Part shown: positions 1 to 7,219 of the stretch, piece by piece
Layout of the letters: each line of letters opens with the position of its first letter
Position numbering within the stretch: the stretch's first letter is position 1
Source: an uncultured Acidimicrobiaceae bacterium
GTDB lineage: Bacteria; Actinomycetota; Acidimicrobiia; Acidimicrobiales; Aldehydirespiratoraceae
Assembly: GCA_913041415.1 (NCBI GenBank)
Contig: CAJWHS010000018.1
Coordinates: 1-36,737 of the forward strand
Length of the DNA stretch: 36,737 bases
Reading direction: 5' to 3'
Program-made: the position numbers and the translations under genes
Notes under the pieces: model-generated
Databases searched by the model: none
What the model saw: the letters and a program-made list of their open reading frames with translations, nothing else
Told to the model about the DNA's origin: nothing

Positions 1-843
1 GAGCCACTCGTCGATCCATGCCAGGTTCCGGCCGGTGCCACCGGGCACCACCCCGTCGGCTGCGAGCTCGGAGGCGCCCACAATCACGGGAACGTCGTCG
101 ACAACGATCTCGAGCCCGACCCCGGATTCCTGCGCCATGCGGCCGGCATGGCCGAGCAGACCGAAGCCGGTGACATCGGTGGCCCCTGAGGCCCCGCCCG
201 CAACCGCTGCGGCGGCGCCGGCGGCGTTGGTGATGGTCATCGAGGCGATGGCGGCCTGCATCGTGGCGGCATCGACAACATCGCGCTTCTGAGCGGTGGT
301 GATGATGCCTATGCCAAGCGGCTTGGTAAGAACGAGCGCCTGACCGGCCTGGAGGCCGGCGTTGGTGAGCATCTTGTCGGGATGGACTTCGCCCACGACC
401 GCCATGCCGTACTTGGGTTCGGGGTCGTCGACCGTGTGCCCACCGGCAACGACAAAGCCGCACTCGTGCGCAATGTCCTGACCTCCGAGCAGCACGTCGC
501 CCAGCAAATCGTTCGAGAGTTCCTCGGTGTTCCAGCACACGAGGTTGAGCCCGAGGAGCGGAGTGCCGCCCATCGCGTAGATGTCGCTGACGGCATTCGC
601 GGCAGCGACCCGGCCCCAGTCGCGCGCATCGTCGACCACCGGCGTGATGAAGTCGGCGGTGACGACGAGGGCGCGTTCGTCAGAGAGACGGAAGACCGCG
701 GCATCGTCGCCGCTGGCCGCCCCAACGAGCAGATTGGGTGAATCAGGTGGAGTGAGACGGCGCACGACCTGCGCCAGTTCGCCGGGGGCGAGTTTGCAGC
801 CTCAACCAGCGCCGTGGCTGAACTCCGTCAGTCGTCGTGTCAT
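1..843 (-). CDS. selD: Selenide, water dikinase SelD, selenocysteine-containing, partial at left edge
   Basis: Makes selenophosphate from selenide and ATP, the selenium donor for selenocysteine and selenouridine. Reading from ATG 843 with AGGAGG just upstream gives MTRRLTEFSHGAG, an in-frame TGA at 802-804, then GCKLAPGEL. In the SelD family this glycine-rich loop is SHGAG-C/U-GCK, so TGA falls exactly on the catalytic Cys/Sec (residue 14), with the essential Lys three residues later (Lys17). The frame stays open to the window edge and shows further SelD motifs: GDDAAVF, AVSDIYAMGG, GGHTVDDPEPKYG, TDVTGFGLLGHA and GGTGRN. About 281 codons are visible; the C-terminus lies outside. An ordinary gene caller would truncate or miss it at the TGA. 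The family and the Sec position are clear. That the UGA is decoded as Sec is inferred from the family and the downstream hairpin; selA, selB and selC are not in this window. Confidence 0.93.
759..775 (-). promoter_or_regulatory. Candidate bacterial SECIS hairpin of selD
   Basis: On the minus strand GGCGCAGGTCGTGCGCC folds as a perfect 6-bp stem, GGCGCA with TGCGCC, and a GGTCG loop. The GGUC apical loop is the element SelB recognises in the E. coli fdhF SECIS, and the flanking GCAGGUC also matches that element. The loop begins 32 nt after the UGA, further than in fdhF but within the range usually allowed for bacterial SECIS elements. A second small hairpin (TCGCC/GGCGA) lies between the UGA and this one. 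SelB binding is inferred, not shown. Confidence 0.65.
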
Positions 844-893
844 GTCACCTCCTCAGCCTTGTGTCCGGTGGGAGCCGGAGGCCGGCGCCGCAT
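840..893 (-). other. Possible 17-codon upstream ORF overlapping the selD start
   Basis: From ATG 893 the minus strand reads MRRRPPAPTGHKAEEVT and stops at TGA 842-840, which overlaps the selD ATG (843-841) as ATGA. The ATG lies 13 bases after the minus-strand -10 TAGGGT (912-907), so it would sit near the 5' end of the transcript. Because selD starts ATGA and the DNA is GC-rich, an open frame here could be chance. selD also has its own strong AGGAGG. Confidence 0.25.
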
Positions 894-906
894 TGCTCGT
901 ACCCGC

Positions 907-923
907 ACCCTACGTCGTAGGGT
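907..923. promoter_or_regulatory. Palindromic bidirectional promoter between selD and the NMO gene
   Basis: ACCCTACGTCGTAGGGT is a perfect 8+1+8 palindrome. Its right half gives a plus-strand -10 TAGGGT (918-923) seven bases before ATG 931. Its left half gives the identical minus-strand -10 TAGGGT (912-907) facing selD. Both divergent genes can therefore be transcribed from one symmetrical site, the right-hand gene as a leaderless mRNA. Promoter assignment is by pattern only; an operator role for the palindrome is also possible. Confidence 0.65.
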
Positions 924-930
924 CTCGCGC

Positions 931-2007
931 ATGACCGACACCGTCGATCCTCGCCTACAGACAAGCGCAACCGAACTCTTCGGTGTCCGATTCCCGATCG
1001 TGCAGACCGGCATGGGTTGGGTTGCAGGTGCATCACTCGTCAGCGGCACCGCCAACGCCGGCGGACTCGGCATCCTCGCCTCCGCCACCATGACCTTCGA
1101 CGAGATGGTCGAAGCGATCGACGAGGTGCACGAACGCACAAACAAGCCGTTCGGGGTGAACCTTCGAACCGACGCCGTCGACATCGAACAGCGGGTCGAT
1201 CACCTGATCTCCGCCGAGGTCAAGGTGGCATCCTTCGCCCAGGCGCCGCGACCCGACATGGTCGCCAAGCTCAAGGAGGCTGGCCTCGTTGTCATGCCCA
1301 CGGTCGGCGCCCGTCGTCACGCCGAAAAGGTCGCCGAGTGGGGCGTCGACGCAGTGCTCTGCCAGGGCGGTGAAGGTGGCGGGCATACCGGCTCGGTGCC
1401 GACGTCGCTGTTGTTGCCGCAGGTGATTGATGCCGTCGACATTCCCGTCATCGCCGCCGGTGGCTTTCACGATGGCCGGGGTCTCGCCGCCGCACTTGCT
1501 TGGGGCGCCGACGGCATCGCCATGGGTACTCGTTTCCTGCTCACCGCCGACTCCAAGGTCCCCGAGAAGATCAAGCAGGCTTATCTCGCCACGCCGGTGA
1601 CCGGCACCGTTGTCTCCACCGCCATCGACGGTGCGCCCCAGCGGGTAATCCGCACCGACATGGTCGATTCACTCGAAAAGGCCGGCCTCACCCGCTTCCC
1701 GAAGGCGGCGATGAATGCCCTGCGGTTCCGGAAGATGACCGCCACCTCGCTCGGCGACCTTCTCCGTGAAGGTCTGGCCATGAAGAAGAATCAGGATCTC
1801 TCCTGGGCGCAGCTCGCCATGGCGGCCAACGCCCCGATGCTGACCAAGGCCACGATGGTCGACGGCGAGGTCGGAGTCGGCATCCTCCCGACCGGTCAGT
1901 GCGTCGGCGTCGTTGACGATCTTCCGACGTGCGATGAATTGATTCAGCGCATCGTCGCAGAGGCGGTCGAGGCAATGAACCGCCTCGCTCCCGCCACTTC
2001 CTCCTAG
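931..2007 (+). CDS. Nitronate monooxygenase / 2-nitropropane dioxygenase-like FMN enzyme
   Basis: A 358-residue TIM-barrel flavoprotein of the nitronate monooxygenase (NPD) family, which oxidises alkyl nitronates with FMN and oxygen. Family signs are FGVRFPIVQTGMGWVAG near the N-terminus, NAGGLGILAS, the FMN phosphate-binding region GGEGGGHTG (about residues 147-155), IAAGGFHDGRGLAAALAWGADG and GTRFLLTADS. The substrate cannot be read from sequence: related actinobacterial proteins are also annotated as enoyl reductase-like. I chose ATG 931 rather than an upstream in-frame start because TAGGGT sits seven bases before it, the leaderless arrangement common in this window, and because the upstream residues look non-protein-like. 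Divergent from selD; the stop codon TAG at 2005-2007 overlaps a TAGACT hexamer preceding the riboswitch. Confidence 0.85.
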   Translation: MTDTVDPRLQTSATELFGVRFPIVQTGMGWVAGASLVSGTANAGGLGILASATMTFDEMVEAIDEVHERTNKPFGVNLRTDAVDIEQRVDHLISAEVKVASFAQAPRPDMVAKLKEAGLVVMPTVGARRHAEKVAEWGVDAVLCQGGEGGGHTGSVPTSLLLPQVIDAVDIPVIAAGGFHDGRGLAAALAWGADGIAMGTRFLLTADSKVPEKIKQAYLATPVTGTVVSTAIDGAPQRVIRTDMVDSLEKAGLTRFPKAAMNALRFRKMTATSLGDLLREGLAMKKNQDLSWAQLAMAANAPMLTKATMVDGEVGVGILPTGQCVGVVDDLPTCDELIQRIVAEAVEAMNRLAPATSS

Positions 2008-2010
2008 ACT
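2005..2010 (+). promoter_or_regulatory. Candidate -10 element for the B12 operon
   Basis: TAGACT matches the TANNNT pattern seen before many genes here and overlaps the stop codon of the preceding gene. A start site near 2017 would lie inside the first riboswitch hairpin, so the true start may be slightly different. No clear -35 element was seen. Confidence 0.35.
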
Positions 2011-2118
2011 GTGCTTGTTCGCAAGCAGCGAATTCCGGTGAGATCCCGGAACTGTCCCGCAACGGTAAAGCCACGCTCTCGGGGGTGGACGAGTCCGGTC
2101 GCCTGAGGGTGAACGTCA
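2008..2118 (+). ncRNA. Cobalamin (adenosylcobalamin) riboswitch aptamer
   Basis: The conserved core is readable: CCGGTGAGATCCCGG (a short stem-loop) followed by ACTGTCCCGCAACGGT, AAAGCC, then GAGTCCGGTCGCCTG. These are the hallmark B12-box segments of the cobalamin riboswitch. Upstream is a TGCTTG-TTCG-CAAGCA hairpin (2012-2027) with a UUCG tetraloop. It sits directly before a corrinoid import and salvage operon, so B12 binding should switch the operon off. The exact 5' and 3' edges are approximate. Confidence 0.95.
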
Positions 2119-2119
2119 A

Positions 2120-2180
2120 CGAACCAACCCTCGAGGAAGGGGAGGCTCGTGCGAGAGGGGGCTCCTGAGAGGGTGGTTCG
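2120..2180 (+). promoter_or_regulatory. Long hairpin, candidate riboswitch expression platform
   Basis: CGAACCAACCCTC (2120-2132) pairs with GAGGGTGGTTCG (2169-2180) over 12 bp with one bulged A (2126 or 2127). The loop contains a smaller CTCG-TG-CGAG hairpin. It lies between the aptamer and the btuF start (2223; AGGAGG at 2213-2218). No T-run follows, so it is not a classic intrinsic terminator. It may act with Rho, or compete with aptamer pairing. Confidence 0.5.
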
Positions 2181-2222
2181 CTGTCGCTCGTGCCCGACCA
2201 GCTCGAGCCACAGGAGGAAACC

Positions 2223-3224
2223 ATGATGAAGATGCGCTCCACGCTCATCTCCCTGCTGGCTGTGCTTGCGTTGTTTGCTGCTGCCTGCGGCGATGACGAT
2301 AACGACACCGCTACCGAGGCCGAATCGACGTCGGCCTCGCAATCAGCGTCGGCACCCGCCGATGACGAAGATCACGACCACGAAGCTGACGAAAATCACG
2401 ACCACGAGTCCGAGGACGCCATGGCCGGCGACGATGCAGCTCCCGCACGTCCTGATCGCATCGTCTCGATCGATCCATCCGGCACCGAGATCGTCTACGC
2501 CATCGGCGCAGGCGATCGCGTCGTTGCTGTCGACGACTACTCGTACTTCCCCGAGGGAACCCCGGTGACCGATCTTTCCGGTTGGCAGCCCAACCTCGAG
2601 GCGATTCTGGCCTTCGAGCCAGATCTCGTCGTCATGGGATCCAACAGCGATATCGAGGCAGGCCTTGAGGCTGCCGGTGTGGTTGTCGCCCTGAGCAACG
2701 CTCCCATGTCGTTCGACGACGTCTACAGCCAGATTGAGGTCCTTGGCGCCGCTACCGGCAACATCGGTGAGGCCGCCGAGCTCGTGCTCGAGATGCAGAC
2801 CGAGATTGATGAGCTGACGGCCAACGCCCCTGACGGCACGGGTCTGAGCTACTTCCACGAGCTCGACAACACCTTGTACAGCGTGACCTCGTCGACCTTC
2901 ATCGGTGCCGTGTACGCCCTGTTCGGTCTTGAGAATGTCGCTGACCCGGCCGATGCAGACGGCGCCGCCTTCGGTTATCCGCAGCTCAGCGACGAGTATC
3001 TCGTCGACACCGATCCGGACATCATCTTCTTGGCCGACACCATTTGCTGCGGTCAGAGTGCCGAAACCGTTGCCGAGCGCGCCGGCTGGGACCAGCTCTC
3101 GGCTGTCCAGAACGGCACAGTTGTCGAGCTCAACGACGACATTGTGTCGCGCTGGGGGCCGCGCCTCGTCGACTTCATCGAAGCGATCGCTCTGGCCATC
3201 GAGTCAGCGGCCGTCCCGGCCTGA
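2223..3224 (+). CDS. btuF: Corrinoid ABC transporter substrate-binding lipoprotein (BtuF-like)
   Basis: A 333-residue extracytoplasmic binding protein of the class III (FecB/BtuF) fold that should capture cobalamin or cobinamide and deliver it to the BtuC/BtuD-like partners encoded next. The N-terminus MMKMRSTLISLLAVLALFAAAC is a lipoprotein signal with a lipobox ending at the Cys, so the mature protein is lipid-anchored. A Ser/Thr/Glu-rich linker contains an unusual Asp/His-rich run (HDHEADENHDHE, about residues 58-69). The binding domain starts near RPDRIVSIDPSGTEIVYAIG and includes DLSGWQPNLEAILAFEPDLVV and DTICCGQS. ATG 2223 is chosen because AGGAGG lies just upstream and the signal peptide starts there. 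First gene under the cobalamin riboswitch, which supports a corrinoid ligand over iron-siderophore. Confidence 0.88.
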   Translation: MMKMRSTLISLLAVLALFAAACGDDDNDTATEAESTSASQSASAPADDEDHDHEADENHDHESEDAMAGDDAAPARPDRIVSIDPSGTEIVYAIGAGDRVVAVDDYSYFPEGTPVTDLSGWQPNLEAILAFEPDLVVMGSNSDIEAGLEAAGVVVALSNAPMSFDDVYSQIEVLGAATGNIGEAAELVLEMQTEIDELTANAPDGTGLSYFHELDNTLYSVTSSTFIGAVYALFGLENVADPADADGAAFGYPQLSDEYLVDTDPDIIFLADTICCGQSAETVAERAGWDQLSAVQNGTVVELNDDIVSRWGPRLVDFIEAIALAIESAAVPA

Positions 3225-3244
3225 TCCGAATCCGGCCCCAGGCC

Positions 3245-4315
3245 ATGACCGACACGAGTGCTGCTGGGATCGGGGAGGAGCCGCTGCAAGTGGCCCGACT
3301 CGGGCCTGGCGCGCTCGTTGCCGGGCTCGTCGCCGTCGTTGGCGCGATGGTCATCGGGATGGCCCTGGGGCCGGTCGACATCTCCCCGAAGCTGATCGTC
3401 TACGAACTGCTGGACGATCTGCCTCTCATCGAACTCGACTCCGGCCTGTCGGCGCAGCGGGTCGCCATCATTGAACAGATCCGATTGCCCCGCGTGGTGC
3501 TCGGCTTTCTCGTCGGTGCGACGTTGTCGGTGAGCGGCGCCGCGTATCAGGGAGCGTTTCGCAATCCGCTTGCCGATCCGTACCTGCTCGGCATCGCAGC
3601 GGGCGCCGGTCTCGGCGCCACGTTGGCGATCACCCAGGATTGGGGTGACGGGGGCGGCTTCACCGACCCGGTCCCGCTAGCGGCCTTCGGTGGGGCATTG
3701 GTCGCCGTAGTGTTGTCGTACACCGCCGGACACATCGGCGGTCGGTCGACGGCATCCCTCGTCCTCGCCGGCGTTGCCGTTGCGAGCTTCCTGACCGCCG
3801 CTCAGACCTATGTACTGCAGGCCAACTCGGACGCATTCCGGGAGGTGTACGCCTGGATCCTTGGACGGATCGCGACGAGCGGCTGGTCCGAGGTGGTGCT
3901 GATGGTGCCGTACTTCTTGCTCGCTGCCGGCATCGTCTTCCGCTATCGGCGGGCCCTCGACGTGCTGGCCGTCGGCGACGAAGAAGCACAGGCCCTCGGC
4001 CTTGAACCGCGCAAGATCCGCGCGATCGTCGTGCTCGCCGCGTCGCTGGGAGCTGCAGCTGCAGTCTCGGTCAGTGGCCTGATCGGCTTCGTGGGCATCA
4101 TCGTTCCGCATGCCGTGCGATTGGCGTTCGGCGCCAGCCACCGCGTGTTGATTCCCCTGTCGATCCTGTTCGGCGGAGCGTTCATGGTCCTGGCCGACCT
4201 CGCCGCGCGAACGGTCGTCGAACCCGCCGAACTTCCAATCGGCGTGGTCACCGCCTTCTTCGGCGCCCCGTTCTTCGTGTTGGTGCTTCGCACGAGTCGG
4301 AGGTCAGTGTGGTGA
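3245..4315 (+). CDS. btuC: Corrinoid ABC transporter permease (BtuC/FecCD family)
   Basis: A 356-residue polytopic permease of the FecCD/BtuC family, forming the membrane channel of the corrinoid importer. Hydrophobic segments run from about residue 22 to the C-terminus. Family motifs include RLPRVVLGFLVGATLSVSG, AAYQGAFRNPLADPYLLGI, GRIATSGW, and the cytoplasmic coupling segment GDEEAQALGLEP followed by GLIGFVGIIVPHAVRL. The final part, ELPIGVVTAFFGAPFFVLVL, is the usual BtuC ending. It starts 20 bases after the binding protein, and its stop overlaps the ATPase start (GTGA at 4312-4315), so the two are translationally coupled. Confidence 0.9.
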   Translation: MTDTSAAGIGEEPLQVARLGPGALVAGLVAVVGAMVIGMALGPVDISPKLIVYELLDDLPLIELDSGLSAQRVAIIEQIRLPRVVLGFLVGATLSVSGAAYQGAFRNPLADPYLLGIAAGAGLGATLAITQDWGDGGGFTDPVPLAAFGGALVAVVLSYTAGHIGGRSTASLVLAGVAVASFLTAAQTYVLQANSDAFREVYAWILGRIATSGWSEVVLMVPYFLLAAGIVFRYRRALDVLAVGDEEAQALGLEPRKIRAIVVLAASLGAAAAVSVSGLIGFVGIIVPHAVRLAFGASHRVLIPLSILFGGAFMVLADLAARTVVEPAELPIGVVTAFFGAPFFVLVLRTSRRSVW

Positions 4316-5085
4316 GCATTATCTCTATCTCTGGTCTCACTGTTGATCTTGGAAACCAGCGAATCCTGGATGGCGTTGACCTTGACGTTGATGCAGGCGA
4401 GTGGATCAATGTCATCGGACCCAACGGGGCCGGCAAGACCACGATGCTCCGCTCGCTTCTTGGCACGGTTGAGCACACCGGCACGGTTGAACTCGACGGC
4501 ACGCGGCCGACGAAGCCGATCGAGCGGGCCCGTCGTCTCGCCTACGTGCCCCAAAGCCCAGTGATCCCTGGCGGGATGCTCGTCGGGGATTATGTGCTGC
4601 TCGGGCGCACACCGCATCGAGGCGTCTTCGACCGTGATTCCAACACGGACTGCAACGTTGCAATGGACGTCCTGACGCGACTCGATCTTGCGGCCTTCAC
4701 GATGCGCGAGGTCGGCTCACTCTCGGGCGGCGAACGTCAACGGGTCGTGCTGGCGCGTGCCCTCGCCCAGCAGGCAGACATTGTGCTGCTCGACGAGCCG
4801 ACAACGGCGCTCGATCTCGGCCACCAGCAGGAAGTCCTCGACCTCGTCGAATCGTTGCGGCGTGATCGAGGTCTCACGGTCGTCGCCACACTGCACGACC
4901 TGACCCTCGCAGCCCGATACGGCGATCGCATCGCGGTGTTATCGGGTGGGCGTATCGTCGAGACTGGGTCGCCGTCGGCAGTGCTTACCGCCGCCACGAT
5001 CGCCGAACACTTCGGCGCCACCGTTCGCATCATCGACGATCCTGACGGACCGGTGATCGTTCCCACCACAGGAGTACCTCAATGA
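4312..5085 (+). CDS. btuD: Corrinoid ABC transporter ATP-binding protein (BtuD-like)
   Basis: A 257-residue ABC ATPase that powers the importer from the cytoplasmic face. Walker A GPNGAGKTT (about residues 40-48), Q-loop region AYVPQSP, signature LSGGERQRVVLARALAQQ, Walker B IVLLDEPTTALD and switch His in TLHD are all intact. It belongs to the FepC/BtuD subgroup by this layout. Two adjacent GTG codons (4309 and 4312) could start it. I prefer 4312 because it forms a GTGA overlap with the permease stop and is better spaced from GGAGGT. It ends in a 4-base ATGA overlap with the adenosyltransferase gene. Confidence 0.9.
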   Translation: MSIISISGLTVDLGNQRILDGVDLDVDAGEWINVIGPNGAGKTTMLRSLLGTVEHTGTVELDGTRPTKPIERARRLAYVPQSPVIPGGMLVGDYVLLGRTPHRGVFDRDSNTDCNVAMDVLTRLDLAAFTMREVGSLSGGERQRVVLARALAQQADIVLLDEPTTALDLGHQQEVLDLVESLRRDRGLTVVATLHDLTLAARYGDRIAVLSGGRIVETGSPSAVLTAATIAEHFGATVRIIDDPDGPVIVPTTGVPQ

Positions 5086-5678
5086 CCGAAAAACGGGAGT
5101 CCAACTCCACACCGAACGGCGCCCCGCCAGAGGAGGATCCCCGCCCCGACGGTCTCCGATCGGCCAAGAGCCTGCTGCTGGTCAACACCGGAGACGGCAA
5201 GGGCAAGTCGTCAGCTGCGTTTGGCGTCGCCATGCGCGCCCGCGCCCGAGACTGGCCCGTCGCCGTCATCCAGTTCCTTAAGAGTGACGACTGGGTCACT
5301 GGCGAGCAGTTGATGGCCGAACCGCTCGGCATCGACTTCCAGTCGCTCGGCGACGGCTTCACCTGGGATTCCACCGACCTCACCAAAGACGAGGCCGAGG
5401 CCCGGGAGGCCTGGCGTCAAGGGAAAGAAGTCATCGAGGCAGGCGAGCATCGACTCGTCGTCTTCGACGAGATCACCTATCCCCTCAACTGGGGATGGAT
5501 CGACTCGGCCGATGTCGAGGCCACCTTTCGCGACCGCCCCGAGCGGGTCTCCATCGTTGCGACCGGCCGCGACGCGCCAGAGTGGCTGATCGACCTTGCC
5601 GACACCGTGACGGTGATGGAAAACCGCAAGCACGCCTACGAGCAGGGCATCGCCGCCAAGAAGGGCATCGATTACTAG
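5082..5678 (+). CDS. cobO: Cob(I)yrinic acid a,c-diamide adenosyltransferase (CobA/CobO/BtuR)
   Basis: A 198-residue corrinoid adenosyltransferase of the CobA/BtuR type, which attaches 5'-deoxyadenosyl from ATP to Co(I) corrinoids. The P-loop NTGDGKGKSSAAFG (about residues 35-48) is the distinctive reversed-nucleotide-binding loop of the family. VIQFLKSDDWVTGE, VFDEITYPLNWGW and IVATGRDAPEWLIDLAD complete the pattern, and the protein ends with the typical KKGIDY. A short charged N-terminal extension precedes the core. ATGA overlap with btuD and its place between importer and loop-assembly genes fit adenosylation of freshly imported cobinamide or cobalamin. Confidence 0.93.
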   Translation: MTEKRESNSTPNGAPPEEDPRPDGLRSAKSLLLVNTGDGKGKSSAAFGVAMRARARDWPVAVIQFLKSDDWVTGEQLMAEPLGIDFQSLGDGFTWDSTDLTKDEAEAREAWRQGKEVIEAGEHRLVVFDEITYPLNWGWIDSADVEATFRDRPERVSIVATGRDAPEWLIDLADTVTVMENRKHAYEQGIAAKKGIDY

Positions 5679-5694
5679 TGCACTGGAGCGACTC

Positions 5695-6234
5695 GTGATC
5701 CTCTTCATCACCGGTGGCGCCCGTTCGGGCAAGTCGACCGCAGCGGTCGAGGCAGCGCGCCATTGCGGCCGTGCGGTCGTCTTCGTTGCGACGGCGACCG
5801 CAGACGACGACGAGATGGCGGAGCGCATCGCTCGGCACCAGAACCAACGTCCCAGCGAGTGGACGACCGTTGAGGCGCCGTGCGCGCTCACAGAGGCCAT
5901 CACGGGAGCCGACCCGGAGGCGTGCGTCGTCGTCGACTGCCTGTCCCTGTGGATCGCCCATGAGTTGATGGCCGATGAGACGCTCAGCGTCGAGTCACTT
6001 GACCTGAGGCTCGACGCTGTCCTCACCGCAGCCGGCGGACGACCCGGCCCGACGATCCTCGTGTCCAACGAAGTCGGTTCCGGCATCGTCCCCGACAATC
6101 TGCTTGCTCGTTCCTTCCGCGATCTCCTCGGACGCGCCAATCAGCGGGTCGCCGCGGCGGCTGATCGTGCCGTGCTCTCGGTATCCGGTCGTCTCGTCGA
6201 CCTCGGCGCCCCTTCGGAGAGGCTTCGTGTCTGA
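5695..6234 (+). CDS. cobU: Adenosylcobinamide kinase / adenosylcobinamide-phosphate guanylyltransferase CobU
   Basis: A 179-residue bifunctional enzyme that phosphorylates adenosylcobinamide and then transfers GMP to give adenosylcobinamide-GDP. The N-terminal P-loop FITGGARSGKSTAAVEAA is diagnostic. The following FVATATADDDEMAERIARHQ contains the His that carries the guanylyl group in this family. VVVDCLSLWIAHEL and ILVSNEVGSGIVPDN-type segments complete the fold. The start is GTG 5695. Presence of the kinase/GTP branch means the cell can use imported cobinamide. The 3' end overlaps the cobT start by eight bases. Confidence 0.93.
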   Translation: MILFITGGARSGKSTAAVEAARHCGRAVVFVATATADDDEMAERIARHQNQRPSEWTTVEAPCALTEAITGADPEACVVVDCLSLWIAHELMADETLSVESLDLRLDAVLTAAGGRPGPTILVSNEVGSGIVPDNLLARSFRDLLGRANQRVAAAADRAVLSVSGRLVDLGAPSERLRV

Positions 6235-7219
6235 TTCCGCCCTCGCCCGTCTTCTTGAGCACCTCCCCGGCCCCGACACGGTGTCGCAGGCCGCAGTCGC
6301 CGAGCGGGCAGCGACGACCCTTCGCCCGGCGGGGGCCTTCGGGCGCCTCGACGCCGTGGCCTCGTGGCTCGCTGCCTGGCAATGGTCGACCACACCGAAG
6401 GTCGAGAAGCCTGCCGTGGTCGTGTTCGGTGCCGATCATGGCGTCGCGGCCGAGGGCGTCAGCGCGTATCCGGGCAAGGCGACCCAGGCGATGGTCGCAG
6501 CGATGGATCAGGGTGTCGCCACGGTGACGGCGCTCGCTGAGCAGGTCGGTGTCGCCTTCTTTTTCCACGACGCCGGTGTTGGGCGCCCGACCGGCAACAT
6601 CCGCGTCGAGGACGCCATGAGCCCCAACGAGTTCGACGACGCCGTGAAGGTCGGGGTCGACGCGGTCGAAAATATTGAGGCCGACCTGCTCGTCTTCGGC
6701 GAGGTCGGCATCGGCAACACCACTCCTGCTGCGGCTGTGACTGCGGCCGTACTCGGAGGACGCCCCGGCGACTGGGCCGGCCCCGGGACAGGTGTGCAGG
6801 GCGAGGCACTCGCCAACAAGCGCCAGGTCGTCGAAGACGCCGTCGTGCGAGTCGGTGACGTCACCCCACTTGAGGCGCTCCGGCGGCTCGGTGGCCGCGA
6901 GCTCGCAGCGATGGCCGGCGCAACCGTGGCGGCCCGCCATCGCGGTATCCCGGTTCTGCTCGACGGTTTCATCGCCACCGCAGCGGTCGTGCCTGTGCAT
7001 ATGGCTCGCCCCGGAGCGCTCGACCACGTGTGGGCCGGGCACGGATCCGCCGAGCCCGGACACGTGCGGCAACTCGACGCGATCGGAAAGGACCCGTTGC
7101 TTACGCTCGATCTTCGTCTGGGTGAGGGGAGCGGTGCGGTGATCGCGATCCCGATCGTCCAGGCGGCGTGTGCGGCGGTCGTCGAGGTCGCCACCTTCGA
7201 GGAGTTCGGGCTCGCATGA
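6227..7219 (+). CDS. cobT: Nicotinate-nucleotide--dimethylbenzimidazole phosphoribosyltransferase CobT
   Basis: A 330-residue enzyme that activates the lower-ligand base (usually 5,6-dimethylbenzimidazole) to alpha-ribazole phosphate using nicotinate mononucleotide. Family motifs visible are VFGADHGVAAEGVSAYP (the DMB-binding region), GIGNTTPAAAVTAA, GPGTGV, VLLDGFIATAA and near the C-terminus RLGEGSGAVIAIP, which carries the catalytic Glu. The start GTG 6227 overlaps the end of cobU and has GGAGAGG upstream. In-frame upstream starts would only extend into cobU. It ends in an ATGA overlap with cobS. No bluB (DMB synthesis) is in the window, so the source of the lower ligand is unknown. Confidence 0.94.
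   Translation: MSDSALARLLEHLPGPDTVSQAAVAERAATTLRPAGAFGRLDAVASWLAAWQWSTTPKVEKPAVVVFGADHGVAAEGVSAYPGKATQAMVAAMDQGVATVTALAEQVGVAFFFHDAGVGRPTGNIRVEDAMSPNEFDDAVKVGVDAVENIEADLLVFGEVGIGNTTPAAAVTAAVLGGRPGDWAGPGTGVQGEALANKRQVVEDAVVRVGDVTPLEALRRLGGRELAAMAGATVAARHRGIPVLLDGFIATAAVVPVHMARPGALDHVWAGHGSAEPGHVRQLDAIGKDPLLTLDLRLGEGSGAVIAIPIVQAACAAVVEVATFEEFGLA

Noticed and set aside
309-725. Minus-strand 138-residue frame and other open frames inside selD
   Set aside because: They are in different frames from the clear SelD reading and have repetitive, low-complexity translations typical of GC-rich shadow frames.
802-804. selD as a pseudogene broken by an in-frame stop
   Set aside because: The TGA sits exactly at the family's Cys/Sec position, the rest of the frame is intact, and a SECIS-like hairpin follows.
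814-930. Longer start for the nitronate monooxygenase-like gene
   Set aside because: It would run through the palindromic promoter, and the extra residues are Arg-rich and unlike the family; ATG 931 fits the leaderless pattern.
2120-2180. Classic intrinsic terminator after the riboswitch
   Set aside because: A strong hairpin is present but no T-run follows, so I list it only as an expression-platform candidate.
6104-6226. Longer start for cobT
   Set aside because: It lies inside cobU in another frame; GTG 6227 has a ribosome site and starts where homology begins.
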